A stretch of DNA of 64,000 bases from Hominimerdicola alba (GCF_900109655.1 NZ_FOAT01000003.1:138321-202320); one strand, 5' to 3'; positions 33,547 to 43,718 are shown, counted from the first letter of the stretch. Numbers and translations: made by a program. Notes: generated by a model not told the origin, from the sequence alone.

Positions 33547-36372
33547 TTACTTTTTCTCACCCGCAATATTATATCCAACGGCTGAGTTTTTAGAATCAAA
33601 GATATACAGATAGTTATCGTACACCGCAAAACCCTCTGTATCCTCAGAGGGATGAGCATAAAATCCCTCCAGCTCAACAGTTTCAGTCGGTGTTGTATAT
33701 ATCTGCTTCAGCTCGTCACCCTGAACTTCTATCAGGATATAGCTCAGACTTGAGGTTATGCTGTTGTAATAATAGTATTTCGGCTCATCATTGTCATCAT
33801 ACTTTACTTCGACTTTATCGAACTCACCGGTTTCGTCAACGTTCAACAAGTCCATGTATTCGTCCTCGGATATCTCTTTGGCATCACAGTTGACCATGCT
33901 CTCAATTGCCATACACATATATTTTCCGTTTATCTGATAAAACGAAGAATAATCATTATCGAACGGCAGGTCTTTCAGCTGAGATATCACTCCGGGCTTG
34001 TGCAAAGGTAACTCCTCTGCATATTTAACATCATCGAAACTCGGGATAACTGCTTCTCCGTTTTGTTTCATATCATATACCCTGCGCCCCGCCTTACCCT
34101 CGGCAACATCTTCGGGACGAAGGCTAACAAGCTGTATCGCACAGTTCATGTTATCTTCCGATTCGCCTGATACCAGCATATGAAGCAACCTGCCGTCTTC
34201 CACAGCACCGTTATATCCATATCCTGCCCATGACGCAGGCGCCGAAAGCGTATCCTCTTTGTAACTGATAGCTTTAGGAGAGTTTATATCACTCAGATCC
34301 ACCGATTCAAGTATCAGCACATCTTCATCGTCACGGTCCAGATCTTCGATGATATCCGCAAAATATACAGTCGAGCCTTCAACAACCGCAGTATGCCAAT
34401 CCACGCCCCAAGGCTCAACGTCGTCGGGCAGTTCATCGAGGAATACCGAACGCACGTACTCTCCAAGATAGTTCAGTTCCTCATCAAAAAACATTACACC
34501 ACTGCCGTTGACAATATATAGTATCCCGTTTTCTATAATCAATTCATTCGAACCATTATTGATGTAATATGACGTATAATCCGAAATAATACCGAAAGAT
34601 AATCCCGTATCGCTCGGGATATTACCAACAGCTTTTACCTCCAGTCCCGCCGAGTAATCTATACGCATCAGCTGTCCTGAGTCCACCTCACTATCATCGC
34701 ATGACGGCTTCAGTATCATATCGCTGCTGTTTTCCACCATGCCGAAAAGCTCAGCAGTCATCACCATCTTGTCGGTACACATCATATCTCCCGAGATATC
34801 AATGCTGCTCATTACCGTAAGCTTAGAACTCTCAGCAAAGGAAGAAATATATATATCGTCCTCTGATATCAGCGATGCTTCACCGTTTTCATAAACATCG
34901 GGAAGAAAAGCAGGTCTGCCCGAATTGTACGCCTCAGCTTCAGCAGCCTTTTTGCCCATATTATACTGACTTATAACAGTTATCCTGCCATTATCGTCAA
35001 CACAGAGTTTACCCATTATGCCCGGCTGTTCGTACTCATAAAGAAGCTCTTCGCTGTTCTTGTCAAAAACGCATACCCCACAGTACTCCTGATAGATATT
35101 TTTGTCGTCTACGATTTCGGGCATATGGAAATTATACGCCGCTATCAGATAGTTGCCATGCAGCTTCATACCCACGATGTATGGTCCGTACTTGGTGCCA
35201 TTTTCCTTGAACACCTGATTTTCAGCAAGTTCCTGCCTGATATATGTGCTGTCCATCAGATCATTTTTTGAAAATACCGCATTGCCCTTTTCAAGTTTGC
35301 AGGTGTTTATGCTTGTAAATCCTGCTTTGAACACCTTGTCATCTTCCTGCAAAAATGTTTTAAGCTTGCTTTTTTCCCGGCTGTCAGCCTCAGCAGGATC
35401 GCTGTCTGTAAGCAGTTTTATATCTCCGTAGATGTAAGAATTTACATAAAATCTACTCAAATCGCTAAAGACCTGTTCTTCCGAATAATCATTGCTGCTT
35501 ATATATCTCGTATCCGATATATAGCTTGAATATTCCCAGTTTTTGTCGTGGCTTTCAATTAAATATGTATGCAGTGATTTATACGAACCTCGCCTCAGAC
35601 CTGCGAAATCTATATCGTCCCTCTCATCTTCCGCATGAGAGATGACCTTTTCCGCTTTCTTTGTTTTCGGGAGAGATATTCCACCCCGAAGCATAAAGCC
35701 CATTCCGCCCACAGCTATAACGACAGCGGCAGCCGCGGCTATCTTCGGGAGATCACTGCGCTTTCTGAAAGTTCGCTGTTCCTTGTTTGCAGCATCTATC
35801 GCCGCCGATGTTATCGCCATACTGCCGTTATCCAGCATATCACCGATGTTCTCCGGTCGAAGCTTTTCGGGTATCGGAAACATTTCTTCCTGCCCCTTTA
35901 TCAGCACGCCGCGCCTGAAACCTTTCAGACCGATGTTTTTAAGCCTGTCCCTGCCCATAGAGATATCTGCCTTCACTTTATGGGGCTGCATCCCTGTAAT
36001 ATCCACGATATCCGCCGCTGAAAGACCTGCTATACCTCTCAGCGCAAGGCAAAGTCTTTCCTTGTGGGATATCTTTTCAAGTTCCACCAGCAGCTGCGGC
36101 GTATTGGCTTTCACAACTTCTTCGTCGCGCGAGAATCCCTTGTTCCTGCGGAATTTCTCGGCAGTTTCAGCCAGCGCAGAAAATATCCTTACATCGAACT
36201 CTTTAGTCGTACAGTTTCCGCTGTATACAGCATAGGTCGCAAGCACGCCCTCACGGACAGCTTCTCCCGCATCCGCTTCACTGCAAAGCACCGCCAGTGC
36301 GCTGTAATAAAGCTTTTTATACAGCCTGAGATATTGTTTTTCAAAAAATGATCTTTTATCGTTGGTATCCAA
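33547..36372 (-). CDS. Sigma-factor-like protein fused to a membrane anchor and large extracellular domain
   Basis: A 941-residue protein. Residues about 10-75 resemble sigma-70 region 2 of ECF factors (FEKQYLRLYKKLYYSALAVL), and about 92-150 resemble region 4 with its helix-turn-helix (ISHKERLCLALRGIAGLSAA, then DIVDITGMQPHKVKADISMG). After a linker comes a single membrane helix (about 209-229). The remaining 700 residues are predicted outside and contain repeated beta-strand motifs such as GNYLIAAYNF, NGILYIVNGSGVMFF, VEGSTVYFADI and DNYLYIFDSKN, suggesting a beta-propeller like the Beta_propel family (PF09826). The start is TTG after AAAGGAGAAGGC. It follows azlD by 38 bases. One-chain fusion of a DNA-binding part and an extracellular sensor is the natural reading; promoter activity is unproven. 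Confidence 0.75.
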   Translation of the reverse strand: MDTNDKRSFFEKQYLRLYKKLYYSALAVLCSEADAGEAVREGVLATYAVYSGNCTTKEFDVRIFSALAETAEKFRRNKGFSRDEEVVKANTPQLLVELEKISHKERLCLALRGIAGLSAADIVDITGMQPHKVKADISMGRDRLKNIGLKGFRRGVLIKGQEEMFPIPEKLRPENIGDMLDNGSMAITSAAIDAANKEQRTFRKRSDLPKIAAAAAVVIAVGGMGFMLRGGISLPKTKKAEKVISHAEDERDDIDFAGLRRGSYKSLHTYLIESHDKNWEYSSYISDTRYISSNDYSEEQVFSDLSRFYVNSYIYGDIKLLTDSDPAEADSREKSKLKTFLQEDDKVFKAGFTSINTCKLEKGNAVFSKNDLMDSTYIRQELAENQVFKENGTKYGPYIVGMKLHGNYLIAAYNFHMPEIVDDKNIYQEYCGVCVFDKNSEELLYEYEQPGIMGKLCVDDNGRITVISQYNMGKKAAEAEAYNSGRPAFLPDVYENGEASLISEDDIYISSFAESSKLTVMSSIDISGDMMCTDKMVMTAELFGMVENSSDMILKPSCDDSEVDSGQLMRIDYSAGLEVKAVGNIPSDTGLSFGIISDYTSYYINNGSNELIIENGILYIVNGSGVMFFDEELNYLGEYVRSVFLDELPDDVEPWGVDWHTAVVEGSTVYFADIIEDLDRDDEDVLILESVDLSDINSPKAISYKEDTLSAPASWAGYGYNGAVEDGRLLHMLVSGESEDNMNCAIQLVSLRPEDVAEGKAGRRVYDMKQNGEAVIPSFDDVKYAEELPLHKPGVISQLKDLPFDNDYSSFYQINGKYMCMAIESMVNCDAKEISEDEYMDLLNVDETGEFDKVEVKYDDNDEPKYYYYNSITSSLSYILIEVQGDELKQIYTTPTETVELEGFYAHPSEDTEGFAVYDNYLYIFDSKNSAVGYNIAGEKK

Positions 36373-36410
36373 AGCCTTCTCCTTTTGTCCTCAACTCGTT
36401 GTTTCTTCTT

Positions 36411-36710
36411 TTAAATGATAAGCCCCGCTATGAACGCCGCCGCCGAAGCGCCAAGCGCCACCGCTATCAGCGGAAGCTCAAAATAAGCCATCACCAGCGC
36501 GACTATCGTTCCCGCCGCGGCAGTGACTGTACTGCCCGTGCTGTAGAATATGGCGGGCATAGTCATGGCGCTGAGCACCGCATAGGGTATGTAATGCAGA
36601 AAACTCAGCCAGAATTTTGAAGTGATCTTCTTCCTGAAAAATGTAAAGGGTACCATGCGTATAAGGTAGGTAACACCTGACATCACCGCTACATATATCG
36701 CTACACTCAT
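36411..36710 (-). CDS. azlD: AzlD-family branched-chain amino acid exporter subunit
   Basis: A 99-residue hydrophobic protein with three to four helices, matching AzlD: MSVAIYVAVMSGVTYLIRMV, the PFTFFRKKI loop, then FLHYIPYAVLSAMTMPAIFY. AzlC and AzlD together export branched-chain amino acids and some analogues. The frame is open far upstream, but the ATG at 36710 follows GGAGGGGAAAGA and overlaps the azlC stop by four bases, which fixes the start. Confidence 0.88.
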   Translation of the reverse strand: MSVAIYVAVMSGVTYLIRMVPFTFFRKKITSKFWLSFLHYIPYAVLSAMTMPAIFYSTGSTVTAAAGTIVALVMAYFELPLIAVALGASAAAFIAGLII

Positions 36711-37411
36711 TCTTTCCCCTCCTGCGCATCTTTTACAGGGAAAAGCCACGCTCCCGCCAGTGATGCCGCCACCGCGCATATTATCATTGCAAATCCGCCT
36801 GATACCGCAGTGAAAACATACTTGAACAGCAGACTTATCACCACTGCCGCCAGCGATACCGCCAGCACGCCTTTTTCCTTTTTGCAGGGTGGTATCACTA
36901 TCGCTATGAACATACCATACAGCACCAGTCCCATAGCGCTCGATACAGCCGCAGGAAGAAGCTGACCTGCCGCCGCACCCATAGCCGTGCCGCTTACCCA
37001 GCCCAGCACAGCCACGAATATCATGCCGTACATATATGCAGGTGTCAGCGGAGCTTCCTGTGCGGCACACACCGCAAATATCTCATCTGTTATGCCGTAG
37101 CTCGCCGCAAGTCTGTGTGGTGTCGTGAATTTCTTGTCCAGTTTCTGTGAAAGTGACAGCGCCATCAGCGAATACCTCAGATTTATGGTTATCTGCACCA
37201 GCACCATCTCCAGCAGAGTTCCCCCTGCTGCGATGATGTCAACGCCTGCCGCCTGTCCCGCGCTTGTAACGTTGGTCAGGGATATCAGCGAAGCGCAAAG
37301 CGCACTTAGCCCATTGCTGACCGCCATTATGCCGAATCCAAAGGATACCGACAGATACCCCAGCATTATCGGTACACCGTGGGACATACCCCTTACGAAA
37401 TCTTTTTTCAA
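36707..37411 (-). CDS. azlC: AzlC-family branched-chain amino acid exporter
   Basis: A 234-residue membrane protein with about seven helices and the family opening RGMSHGVPIMLGYLSVSFGF and ITINLRYSLMALSLSQKLDK. Paired with azlD by a four-base overlap. It begins 55 bases after mfd, with no terminator between, so it may be read from the pth-mfd transcript. A link with ilvA at 56.6 kb through branched-chain amino acids is possible but not shown by position. Confidence 0.9.
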   Translation of the reverse strand: MKKDFVRGMSHGVPIMLGYLSVSFGFGIMAVSNGLSALCASLISLTNVTSAGQAAGVDIIAAGGTLLEMVLVQITINLRYSLMALSLSQKLDKKFTTPHRLAASYGITDEIFAVCAAQEAPLTPAYMYGMIFVAVLGWVSGTAMGAAAGQLLPAAVSSAMGLVLYGMFIAIVIPPCKKEKGVLAVSLAAVVISLLFKYVFTAVSGGFAMIICAVAASLAGAWLFPVKDAQEGKE

Positions 37412-37465
37412 ATCTATTCTCCTATCTTAACGGGTCTCCCCTTATAAACCATGATGATACTGTAT

Positions 37466-40400
37466 TCAGCGAAGGTTTATAGTCTCGATGACTTCCTGCA
37501 TAAGCTCCGCAGACTTCTGCTGTTTTGCCGCCGTCACCGCGAAATACGGTTTCAGCTCGTCCACGAAGCGCACACGGCTCTTGTATTTTCCTGCCAGCGC
37601 CGCTATCTGCCTTGGCTCCAATGTAGTGATATAGAACTGCATCTTCGGACCCATCTGCTTTATTTCCTTTATGCCCAGCCTTGAAGCCCTGTTTCTCAGC
37701 AGTGCTATCTGCACCAGACCAAGCACCGATTTCGGCGGTTCTCCGTAACGGTCTATCAGTTCGTCAAGAACATCGCGGGAATCCTCTTCCGTTGCTATTG
37801 AAGCTATCTTGCGGTACGCATCAACTCTCTGCGCCGCATTTTCAATGTAGCCGTCAGGGATATAAGCATTTATCGCGATATCCACAAGGCAGTCCTCAGG
37901 CGAATGTGGTATCTCCTCGCCCCTCTGCTCGGCTATAGCTTCGTTGAGAAGTCGCAGGTACATATCGTATCCAACAGCCTCCATATGACCGTGCTGCTTT
38001 GCCGAAAGAATACTTCCCGCGCCGCGTATCTCCAGATCCCTCATAGCTATATGGAAGCCCGAACCGAACTGGGTGAACTCCCTTATTGCCTGCAATCTCT
38101 TGCTGGCAGTCTCGTTAAGCACCTTGCCGCGCCTGAATGTGAAGTAAGCAAAAGCTCGCCTGTTTGAACGTCCCACGCGCCCTCTCAGCTGGTGCAGCTG
38201 TGAAAGTCCCAGCCTGTCAGCATCCTCGATTATCAGCGTATTCACGTTAGGAACATCTATGCCCGTTTCTATCAGCGTGGTGCAGACAAGTATATCCACC
38301 TCATGCTCAACCACCTGCCGCCAGATCTCCGAAAGCTCTTTTTCGTCCATCTGTCCGTGGGCATAGGCTATCCTTGCATCGGGCAAGCTCTTTTGCAGAC
38401 GGTCAACCGTCCTGAGTATGGTATCTATCCTGTTGTGTATATAGTATACCTGTCCGCCGCGCCTTAACTCCTTGCTTATGGCTTGCAGTATAACACCGTC
38501 ATTATGCTCGATAACGTAGGTCTGTATCGGGTGTCTGTCCATAGGCGGTTCTTCGATAACTGACATATCCCTTATGCCGCTGAGAGCCATGTTCAGCGTT
38601 CTCGGTATAGGTGTCGCCGAAAGGGTCAGTATATCCACCCCGGGGTGGTTCTCCTTGAATTTCTCCTTGTGTGCCACACCGAAACGCTGTTCCTCATCTA
38701 TTATGGCAAGACCCAAGTCCTTGAACTCAACGTCCTTTGATACCAGCCTGTGAGTACCGATTATCAGGTCAACAGTACCCCTTTTAAGTTCGCGGACGAT
38801 AGCCGCCTGTTCCTTGGGCTTGCGGAATCTTGACAGCAGTTCCACTTTCACCGCGAAATGCTCAAAACGCTTAATCGCCGTCTGATAGTGCTGCCATGCA
38901 AGTACCGTGGTGGGTGCCAGTATAGCACACTGCTTTCCGTTTACAACGCACTTGAAAGCCGCTCTCAGCGCAACTTCCGTCTTACCGAAGCCAACATCAC
39001 CGCAGAGAAGTCTGTCCATCGGGGTGTGCTTCTCCATATCGCCCTTTATCTCGTTTATCGCCCTCAGCTGGTCATCGGTCTCCTGATAGTCGAATCTCTC
39101 CTCAAAATCCCTCTGCCAGTCATCATCGGGCTCAAAGGAATATCCCTTTGCCATCTGGCGCTGTGCGTACAGCTTTGTAAGCTCCTCAGCCATATCCTTG
39201 ACCGCCGCACGCACCTTGTTCCTGGTGCGTGTCCATTCGGTGGAATTCAGCTTGTTCAGCTTCACACCGCCGTCATCGCCGGGACCCACATACCTTGATA
39301 CAAGGTCAAGCTGAGTAACAGGCACATAAAGCACGTCCGTGCCCGCGTAGCTGATGGTAATGTAATCTTTTTTCACACCACCTGTTTCGATGTTCTTTAT
39401 GCCCATGAATTTTCCTATGCCGTACATGGAATGTACCACAAGGTCGCCTGAATGTATGTCAGAAAGCGCCTTTATCTCCTCGCCCGCCTTGTGCTTGGGC
39501 TTTTTGCGCTTTGAAGACAGGGCTTTCATCTGTGTTATCAGCGCACAGCCGATGGTGGGATAATCATATCCCGCCGAAAGACTGCCCGTGCGCACATATA
39601 CCACTCCCGGCTTTATCTCGAAATCCTCACCCATCTGCACAGCGTTTATCCCCGAATCTTTCAGGTCTTTTACTATGATAGGCACCGTCTTCTCCGAACC
39701 TGCCAGCACCACCGTGCAGTAGCCGTTATCGCAGAGAGTCTGCAATTCTTCCTGCAATGCCACCATGCTTCCGCCCCACGCAGAAGTCTGACGGCAGTCG
39801 GTATTTATCAGCTTTTTGAGCTTAACACTGTTCAGCGAGCGCATGAAAGTATCCATAAAGATAGTCTTCATGTTGACTATCCTGCTCTCCGCCTGACCCA
39901 TCTCAAGGCAAAAGCCCTCCAGCCGCTTGAAAAGTATGCCCTCAGTGTAGAGTATCTTCAGGTCTTCCGCCATCTGTGCCAGTGCCGCCCTGCCCTTTTC
40001 GATGCAGTTGTTGTATTCCGAGACAGCACAAAAGCCCCCGCCGAAGTAGTCGAAAACGGTAGCCGTTTCGCTGTACGCAAGGGAATAGTATTTATCAAGG
40101 TCAGTGAGCATTATGCCGCTCTCGATGAGGTCGATATCCTTTTGGATATGCTCTCTTATCTTGTCGATAAGCTTGCCCCTCGCAGATCTTGCCAGTTCTT
40201 CCATACGCCTTACCTGCTCGGCGCTATCGGGGAAGATTATCTCCAGCGCAGGTGCGATAGTCACCTTATCAAGCGGATCGGAACGTCTCTGGGATTCAAC
40301 ATCGAAATACGCCATCATATCCACTTCGTCGCCCCAAAGCTCGATACGCACAGGCTGTTTATCCTGAACAGGGAATATATCTATTATCGAACCCCTGACA

Positions 40401-40918
40401 GAAAACTGCGCCGCACCCTCTACCTGGTCTGTTCGTGTATAGCCCGCCGCAAGCAGTTTTCTCGAAAGCTCTTCCGCATCAAGCTCACTGCCGTTTTCAA
40501 TAACGAAAGTGTTCTCCCTTAGCGCCGCCGGGGGTATGGTGCCTTGCAGACAGGCTTCCATACTTGCCGCCATTATCCTGCAATTGCCCGAAACTATATC
40601 CGAGAGCGCCGCTATACGTCTGTGCTCGTATTCGCGGGATATTCCCTCCATATAAGCAAAGTTCATATCCTTGGCAGGATAAACGCAGGCTATCTGCTCC
40701 CCTGCCATCTCGTTGATATCTGCCGTCATTTTGGTGGCATCAGCTTCATCGGCACATATCAGCAGGCACTTGCCCAGCGATGACAGCGCCGCCGTCAGCA
40801 TAGCCTTGTGTATACCCGAAACACCCGTCACAGCCGCAGGGGTATAGCCTTTCAGCAGGCAGTTTTTGATATCCTTGTAATGGTCAAGACGGCTTGCTGT
40901 TTCAAAAAAAATATTCAT
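37466..40918 (-). CDS. mfd: Transcription-repair coupling factor Mfd
   Basis: Mfd removes stalled RNA polymerase at DNA lesions and recruits UvrA. The 1150 residues have the UvrB-like N-terminal module (VTGVSGIHKAML onward), the RNA-polymerase interacting domain starting near SGDLVVHSMYGIGKFMGI, helicase motifs GDVGFGKTEVALRAAF, IIDEEQRFGVAHKEKF, TLSATPIPRTLNMALSG and QLRGRVGRSNRRAFAYF, and the C-terminal TRCF domain. GTG (40921) and ATG (40918) stand in tandem; the ATG is slightly better spaced from AGGG. It directly follows pth, an arrangement common in Firmicutes. Confidence 0.96.
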   Translation of the reverse strand: MNIFFETASRLDHYKDIKNCLLKGYTPAAVTGVSGIHKAMLTAALSSLGKCLLICADEADATKMTADINEMAGEQIACVYPAKDMNFAYMEGISREYEHRRIAALSDIVSGNCRIMAASMEACLQGTIPPAALRENTFVIENGSELDAEELSRKLLAAGYTRTDQVEGAAQFSVRGSIIDIFPVQDKQPVRIELWGDEVDMMAYFDVESQRRSDPLDKVTIAPALEIIFPDSAEQVRRMEELARSARGKLIDKIREHIQKDIDLIESGIMLTDLDKYYSLAYSETATVFDYFGGGFCAVSEYNNCIEKGRAALAQMAEDLKILYTEGILFKRLEGFCLEMGQAESRIVNMKTIFMDTFMRSLNSVKLKKLINTDCRQTSAWGGSMVALQEELQTLCDNGYCTVVLAGSEKTVPIIVKDLKDSGINAVQMGEDFEIKPGVVYVRTGSLSAGYDYPTIGCALITQMKALSSKRKKPKHKAGEEIKALSDIHSGDLVVHSMYGIGKFMGIKNIETGGVKKDYITISYAGTDVLYVPVTQLDLVSRYVGPGDDGGVKLNKLNSTEWTRTRNKVRAAVKDMAEELTKLYAQRQMAKGYSFEPDDDWQRDFEERFDYQETDDQLRAINEIKGDMEKHTPMDRLLCGDVGFGKTEVALRAAFKCVVNGKQCAILAPTTVLAWQHYQTAIKRFEHFAVKVELLSRFRKPKEQAAIVRELKRGTVDLIIGTHRLVSKDVEFKDLGLAIIDEEQRFGVAHKEKFKENHPGVDILTLSATPIPRTLNMALSGIRDMSVIEEPPMDRHPIQTYVIEHNDGVILQAISKELRRGGQVYYIHNRIDTILRTVDRLQKSLPDARIAYAHGQMDEKELSEIWRQVVEHEVDILVCTTLIETGIDVPNVNTLIIEDADRLGLSQLHQLRGRVGRSNRRAFAYFTFRRGKVLNETASKRLQAIREFTQFGSGFHIAMRDLEIRGAGSILSAKQHGHMEAVGYDMYLRLLNEAIAEQRGEEIPHSPEDCLVDIAINAYIPDGYIENAAQRVDAYRKIASIATEEDSRDVLDELIDRYGEPPKSVLGLVQIALLRNRASRLGIKEIKQMGPKMQFYITTLEPRQIAALAGKYKSRVRFVDELKPYFAVTAAKQQKSAELMQEVIETINLR

Positions 40919-40936
40919 CACATCATACCCTAAAAA

Positions 40937-41563
40937 CTACGCATTGAATTTGTTCATAGCTTCATCCGTCTTACCCTGCACCATAAGCTCCAGCGCAATG
41001 CAAGCCTTTTCAGCGGCATCGTCCAGATTTTTCCTGTCCTCTTCGCTGAATTTCGAGAGCACCCATTTTGCAAGGTCATAAGCGGGATTAGGCTTTTTGC
41101 CCACACCCAGCTTTATCCTCGGGAAGTTTTCACCGTCACACTGGGCGATTATGCTCTTGATGCCGTTGTGTCCACCTGCCGAGCCTTTTCTCCTTATCCT
41201 CATCTGACCCACATCAAGGGAGATATCATCGAATATCACGATGACATTTTCAAGTGGTATCTTGTAGAAATCCATAGCTTCCGACACCGCATCACCGCTT
41301 AGGTTCATAAAGGTCTCAGGCTTCATTACAAGACAGCTTTTGCCGCCAATCACGGTATTGCCCACCTTAGCCTTGAACTTGTGCCTGTCGCATGAAAATC
41401 CCAGCTTTTTCTCCAGTGCCTCAATGGTTATAAATCCCGCGTTGTGTCTTGTGCCCTCATACTGTATCCCGGGGTTTCCCAGCCCCACGATGATATACTC
41501 GGGTTTTGTACCTGTTTCCCCGCGCTGTGCGGAGAGCTGTTTCAGCTTTTCAAAAATATCCAT
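40937..41563 (-). CDS. pth: Peptidyl-tRNA hydrolase
   Basis: Releases tRNA from prematurely dropped peptidyl-tRNA. The 208 residues show IIVGLGNPGIQYEGTRHNAGF with the catalytic His, KPETFMNLSGDAV, the catalytic Asp in IFDDISLDVGQMRIR, and GSAGGHNGIKSI. The N-terminus carries about 20 residues more than typical Pth before the GLGNPG motif; the start is supported by AGGAG eight bases upstream, so the extension seems real. It heads the pth-mfd operon. Confidence 0.95.
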   Translation of the reverse strand: MDIFEKLKQLSAQRGETGTKPEYIIVGLGNPGIQYEGTRHNAGFITIEALEKKLGFSCDRHKFKAKVGNTVIGGKSCLVMKPETFMNLSGDAVSEAMDFYKIPLENVIVIFDDISLDVGQMRIRRKGSAGGHNGIKSIIAQCDGENFPRIKLGVGKKPNPAYDLAKWVLSKFSEEDRKNLDDAAEKACIALELMVQGKTDEAMNKFNA

Positions 41564-41701
41564 ATTCTTACTCCTGTTATCTGATATATATTAATGTTCG
41601 TTTTTACATATCCAGACTTGCGCATGGACTCCCCCGCATTCCTCTTTATACGTGCCTATGCGGGCATATCCGTTCGCGCTTTTCACAAATATATGCAAGC
41701 A

Positions 41702-41730
41702 CAAAATCCCCGACTTTCTCGAAGTCGGGG
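41702..41730 (-). terminator. Terminator of the transglutaminase lipoprotein gene
   Basis: Stem CCCCGACTT / AAGTCGGGG with a CGAGAA-type loop (41708-41730), followed on the minus strand by ATTTTGT. It lies between that gene and pth. Confidence 0.75.
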
Positions 41731-41805
41731 TGTGTACTGTTGCTCATTGTATTATATCACATCGCGGGCGGATTTGTCAATAGCCTTATTTCCGCCGTTT
41801 TACGC

Positions 41806-42912
41806 TTATTCAATGCTTATGGTCAGTATGAACAGCTCGGGATCGGCAAAATAGGGAGCATTGTCAACTCCGCCCTTCATCACATCTGTATTCCAGATAT
41901 TGCCATTTTCCATAAGATCGTCAAGGGCTTCATCATAGCTGTCCCTGTCCGCGAACATCATGTCAATACCGCCCTTACCGGCTTGTGCGTTCATCAGCGA
42001 ATTCACCTGATCGAAACTGTAGCTTTCAAGGTACAGCCCGTTCTTTACATAGTAATTCTCATCCATCGAACTGCACACAGGCACAAAAGGCACGTCTTCC
42101 TCAACAGTCCTGCCTTTCATGAATCTGCTGTCATCAAGCATGAAATACTTGTGCATGGGCACATAAGCCGATTCGCTCTCGGTCGCATTCTCGTCCCAGG
42201 TCACATCTAACCAGTAGTATTCGCCGTCTATCTTGACATAGTTCCATGCGTGCTTTTCATTCCTTGCCATTCCGCAGACCATGCCGCATTCAAAGCCCAT
42301 CTTCCGCGCCGCCAGAGAAAATGCCTGAGCATAGCCCTCGCATACTGCCTTGTGTTCCACAAGACAGCCGTATGAAGACCCAGCAAATCCGATATCTTCC
42401 GAATCCGAAGCTTTTGCTGCATCGTAATCATAATCGCAGATCTCAATAAGCTTGTCATGAAGAATCAGCAGCTTGTCAAAGTCCGCAGCGCCACTGCTTG
42501 CTTCCTTTACTACCTTATCAAGAGAACTGTCCATATCCGCTTTCATTTCAGCCAGAGCCTTTTCATCAAGGTCGTGAACACTTTCACATTCAAGGGTAGT
42601 CGTGGAATAATCCGTGCTTACCGTGAAACCGCCTGTCCAGAAAACATCGGGGCGGTCATACCTGGCGCCGTAAACCGCATTCTGCACCATCTCGGTGCTG
42701 ACAACTCCGTCAAATACTATCTTTCGCTTGCACTCAGCCAGTTCCTTATAGATCTTTTCATTGACCTGTTCCTGAGTATACGAGCCTTTCTCAATGGAAT
42801 GCTCTTCTATCTTTTCGTCTACTTTCTCGCTGATAGCTTCTTTTATATCGCTTAACCCGCACCCGTTCAGCATAAGTGCCGCCGCAAGCACGGGGATCAG
42901 TGCCTTCTTCAT
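41806..42912 (-). CDS. Transglutaminase-like lipoprotein
   Basis: A 368-residue lipoprotein (lipobox LMLNGC, Cys18). The transglutaminase/protease-like catalytic triad is visible: Cys in EHKAVCEGYAQAFSL, His in RNEKHAWNYV, and Asp in YYWLDVTWDE. Bacterial members of this fold cleave or modify peptides or wall components on the surface. A helical region of about 140 residues precedes the domain and about 90 residues follow it. It has its own promoter and terminator. The substrate is unknown. Confidence 0.85.
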   Translation of the reverse strand: MKKALIPVLAAALMLNGCGLSDIKEAISEKVDEKIEEHSIEKGSYTQEQVNEKIYKELAECKRKIVFDGVVSTEMVQNAVYGARYDRPDVFWTGGFTVSTDYSTTTLECESVHDLDEKALAEMKADMDSSLDKVVKEASSGAADFDKLLILHDKLIEICDYDYDAAKASDSEDIGFAGSSYGCLVEHKAVCEGYAQAFSLAARKMGFECGMVCGMARNEKHAWNYVKIDGEYYWLDVTWDENATESESAYVPMHKYFMLDDSRFMKGRTVEEDVPFVPVCSSMDENYYVKNGLYLESYSFDQVNSLMNAQAGKGGIDMMFADRDSYDEALDDLMENGNIWNTDVMKGGVDNAPYFADPELFILTISIE

Positions 42913-42943
42913 TTTGCTGCCCCCTTAAAGGTATCGTTCTTAT

Positions 42944-42972
42944 ATTGTATCATGCAGAAGTAAATTTGTCAA
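42944..42972 (-). promoter_or_regulatory. Sigma-A promoter of the transglutaminase lipoprotein gene
   Basis: On the minus strand a perfect TTGACA (42967-42972), 17 bases, TACAAT (42944-42949). Confidence 0.88.
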
Positions 42973-42979
42973 CGTTGGC

Positions 42980-43360
42980 GGATTTCGCGGCAGCAAACCA
43001 GCACACAAAACAAACTAAGCCGCGAATCAAAGCGCGCGGTTTATGCGACTGCGTCGGCATATGCCTCGCGCCAGCAGGCTTGCGGGGAGCCACAGTCAGC
43101 AAAGCTGACTGTTAGAGGCAGAGCCTCTCGGTCAAGGCGCGAAACCAAAATGCATAGCAAGCTGTAAGAGAAAAGCAAACTTCCCGCCCCTGTCAAAAAG
43201 GCGCGGCAATAATCTAATTACGAGCGTATGCGACCGTATGCATACGCTCATACTATCCGCGTAAAAATACTGCCGCGCCCGCTGTCAAACAGCGAAGCAC
43301 CTTTGACAGCTCGCCCCGAGGAACGAGGGGCGAAAACCCGCAAACTACCGTCCCCCAAAA
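42980..43360. repeat. Intergenic structured repeat R2
   Basis: The 42913-43718 gap is largely repeat. 42982-43041 resembles R0 (349-407). 43029-43137 is an inverted copy of 47333-47438, about 93 percent identical by eye, with nested hairpins CAGTCAGC/GCTGACTG and AGAGGC/GCCTCT. 43222-43249 is a GAGCGTATG...CATACGCTC hairpin built of 10-base units like those at 46911. 43257-43350 repeats 11804-11913 directly, with an internal deletion. No coding frame is supported. The part from 43361 to 43560 is AT-rich and shows nothing recognisable. Confidence 0.75.
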
Positions 43361-43563
43361 AAATCCGACCACCCCAACCAATCATGATCTTTCTTAACAG
43401 CAAAAACTCCTATAAGACCATGTACCCAAAATCAGTACTTCCATTTTTCTATATAGAGCATATCTATAACCATATGGATAATATGCACAACGCCGCATAA
43501 ACCAATTTATAGAAACTCGCTATACGCAGCACTCACTTATGAATATATAGCATTGTAATTATT

Positions 43564-43630
43564 AACATTTTCTAAATGTTTGTGATAATAACGAAAACCC
43601 CTTGAAATTTAAATCAAATCGTAGTATAAT
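43564..43630 (+). promoter_or_regulatory. Promoter and possible operator of the kinase-fold gene
   Basis: TTGAAA (43602-43607), 17 bases, TATAAT (43625-43630). An inverted repeat AACATTT-TCT-AAATGTT lies at about 43565-43581, just upstream of the -35, where an activator or repressor could bind. Confidence 0.8.
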
Positions 43631-43718
43631 ATAAACAGTACAAAGACAGCTAATTGTTTAAGTACTCACCGATACCCAAAACAGTACGGCGATACTTTTT
43701 TTGAAAAGGAGAGTTTCT

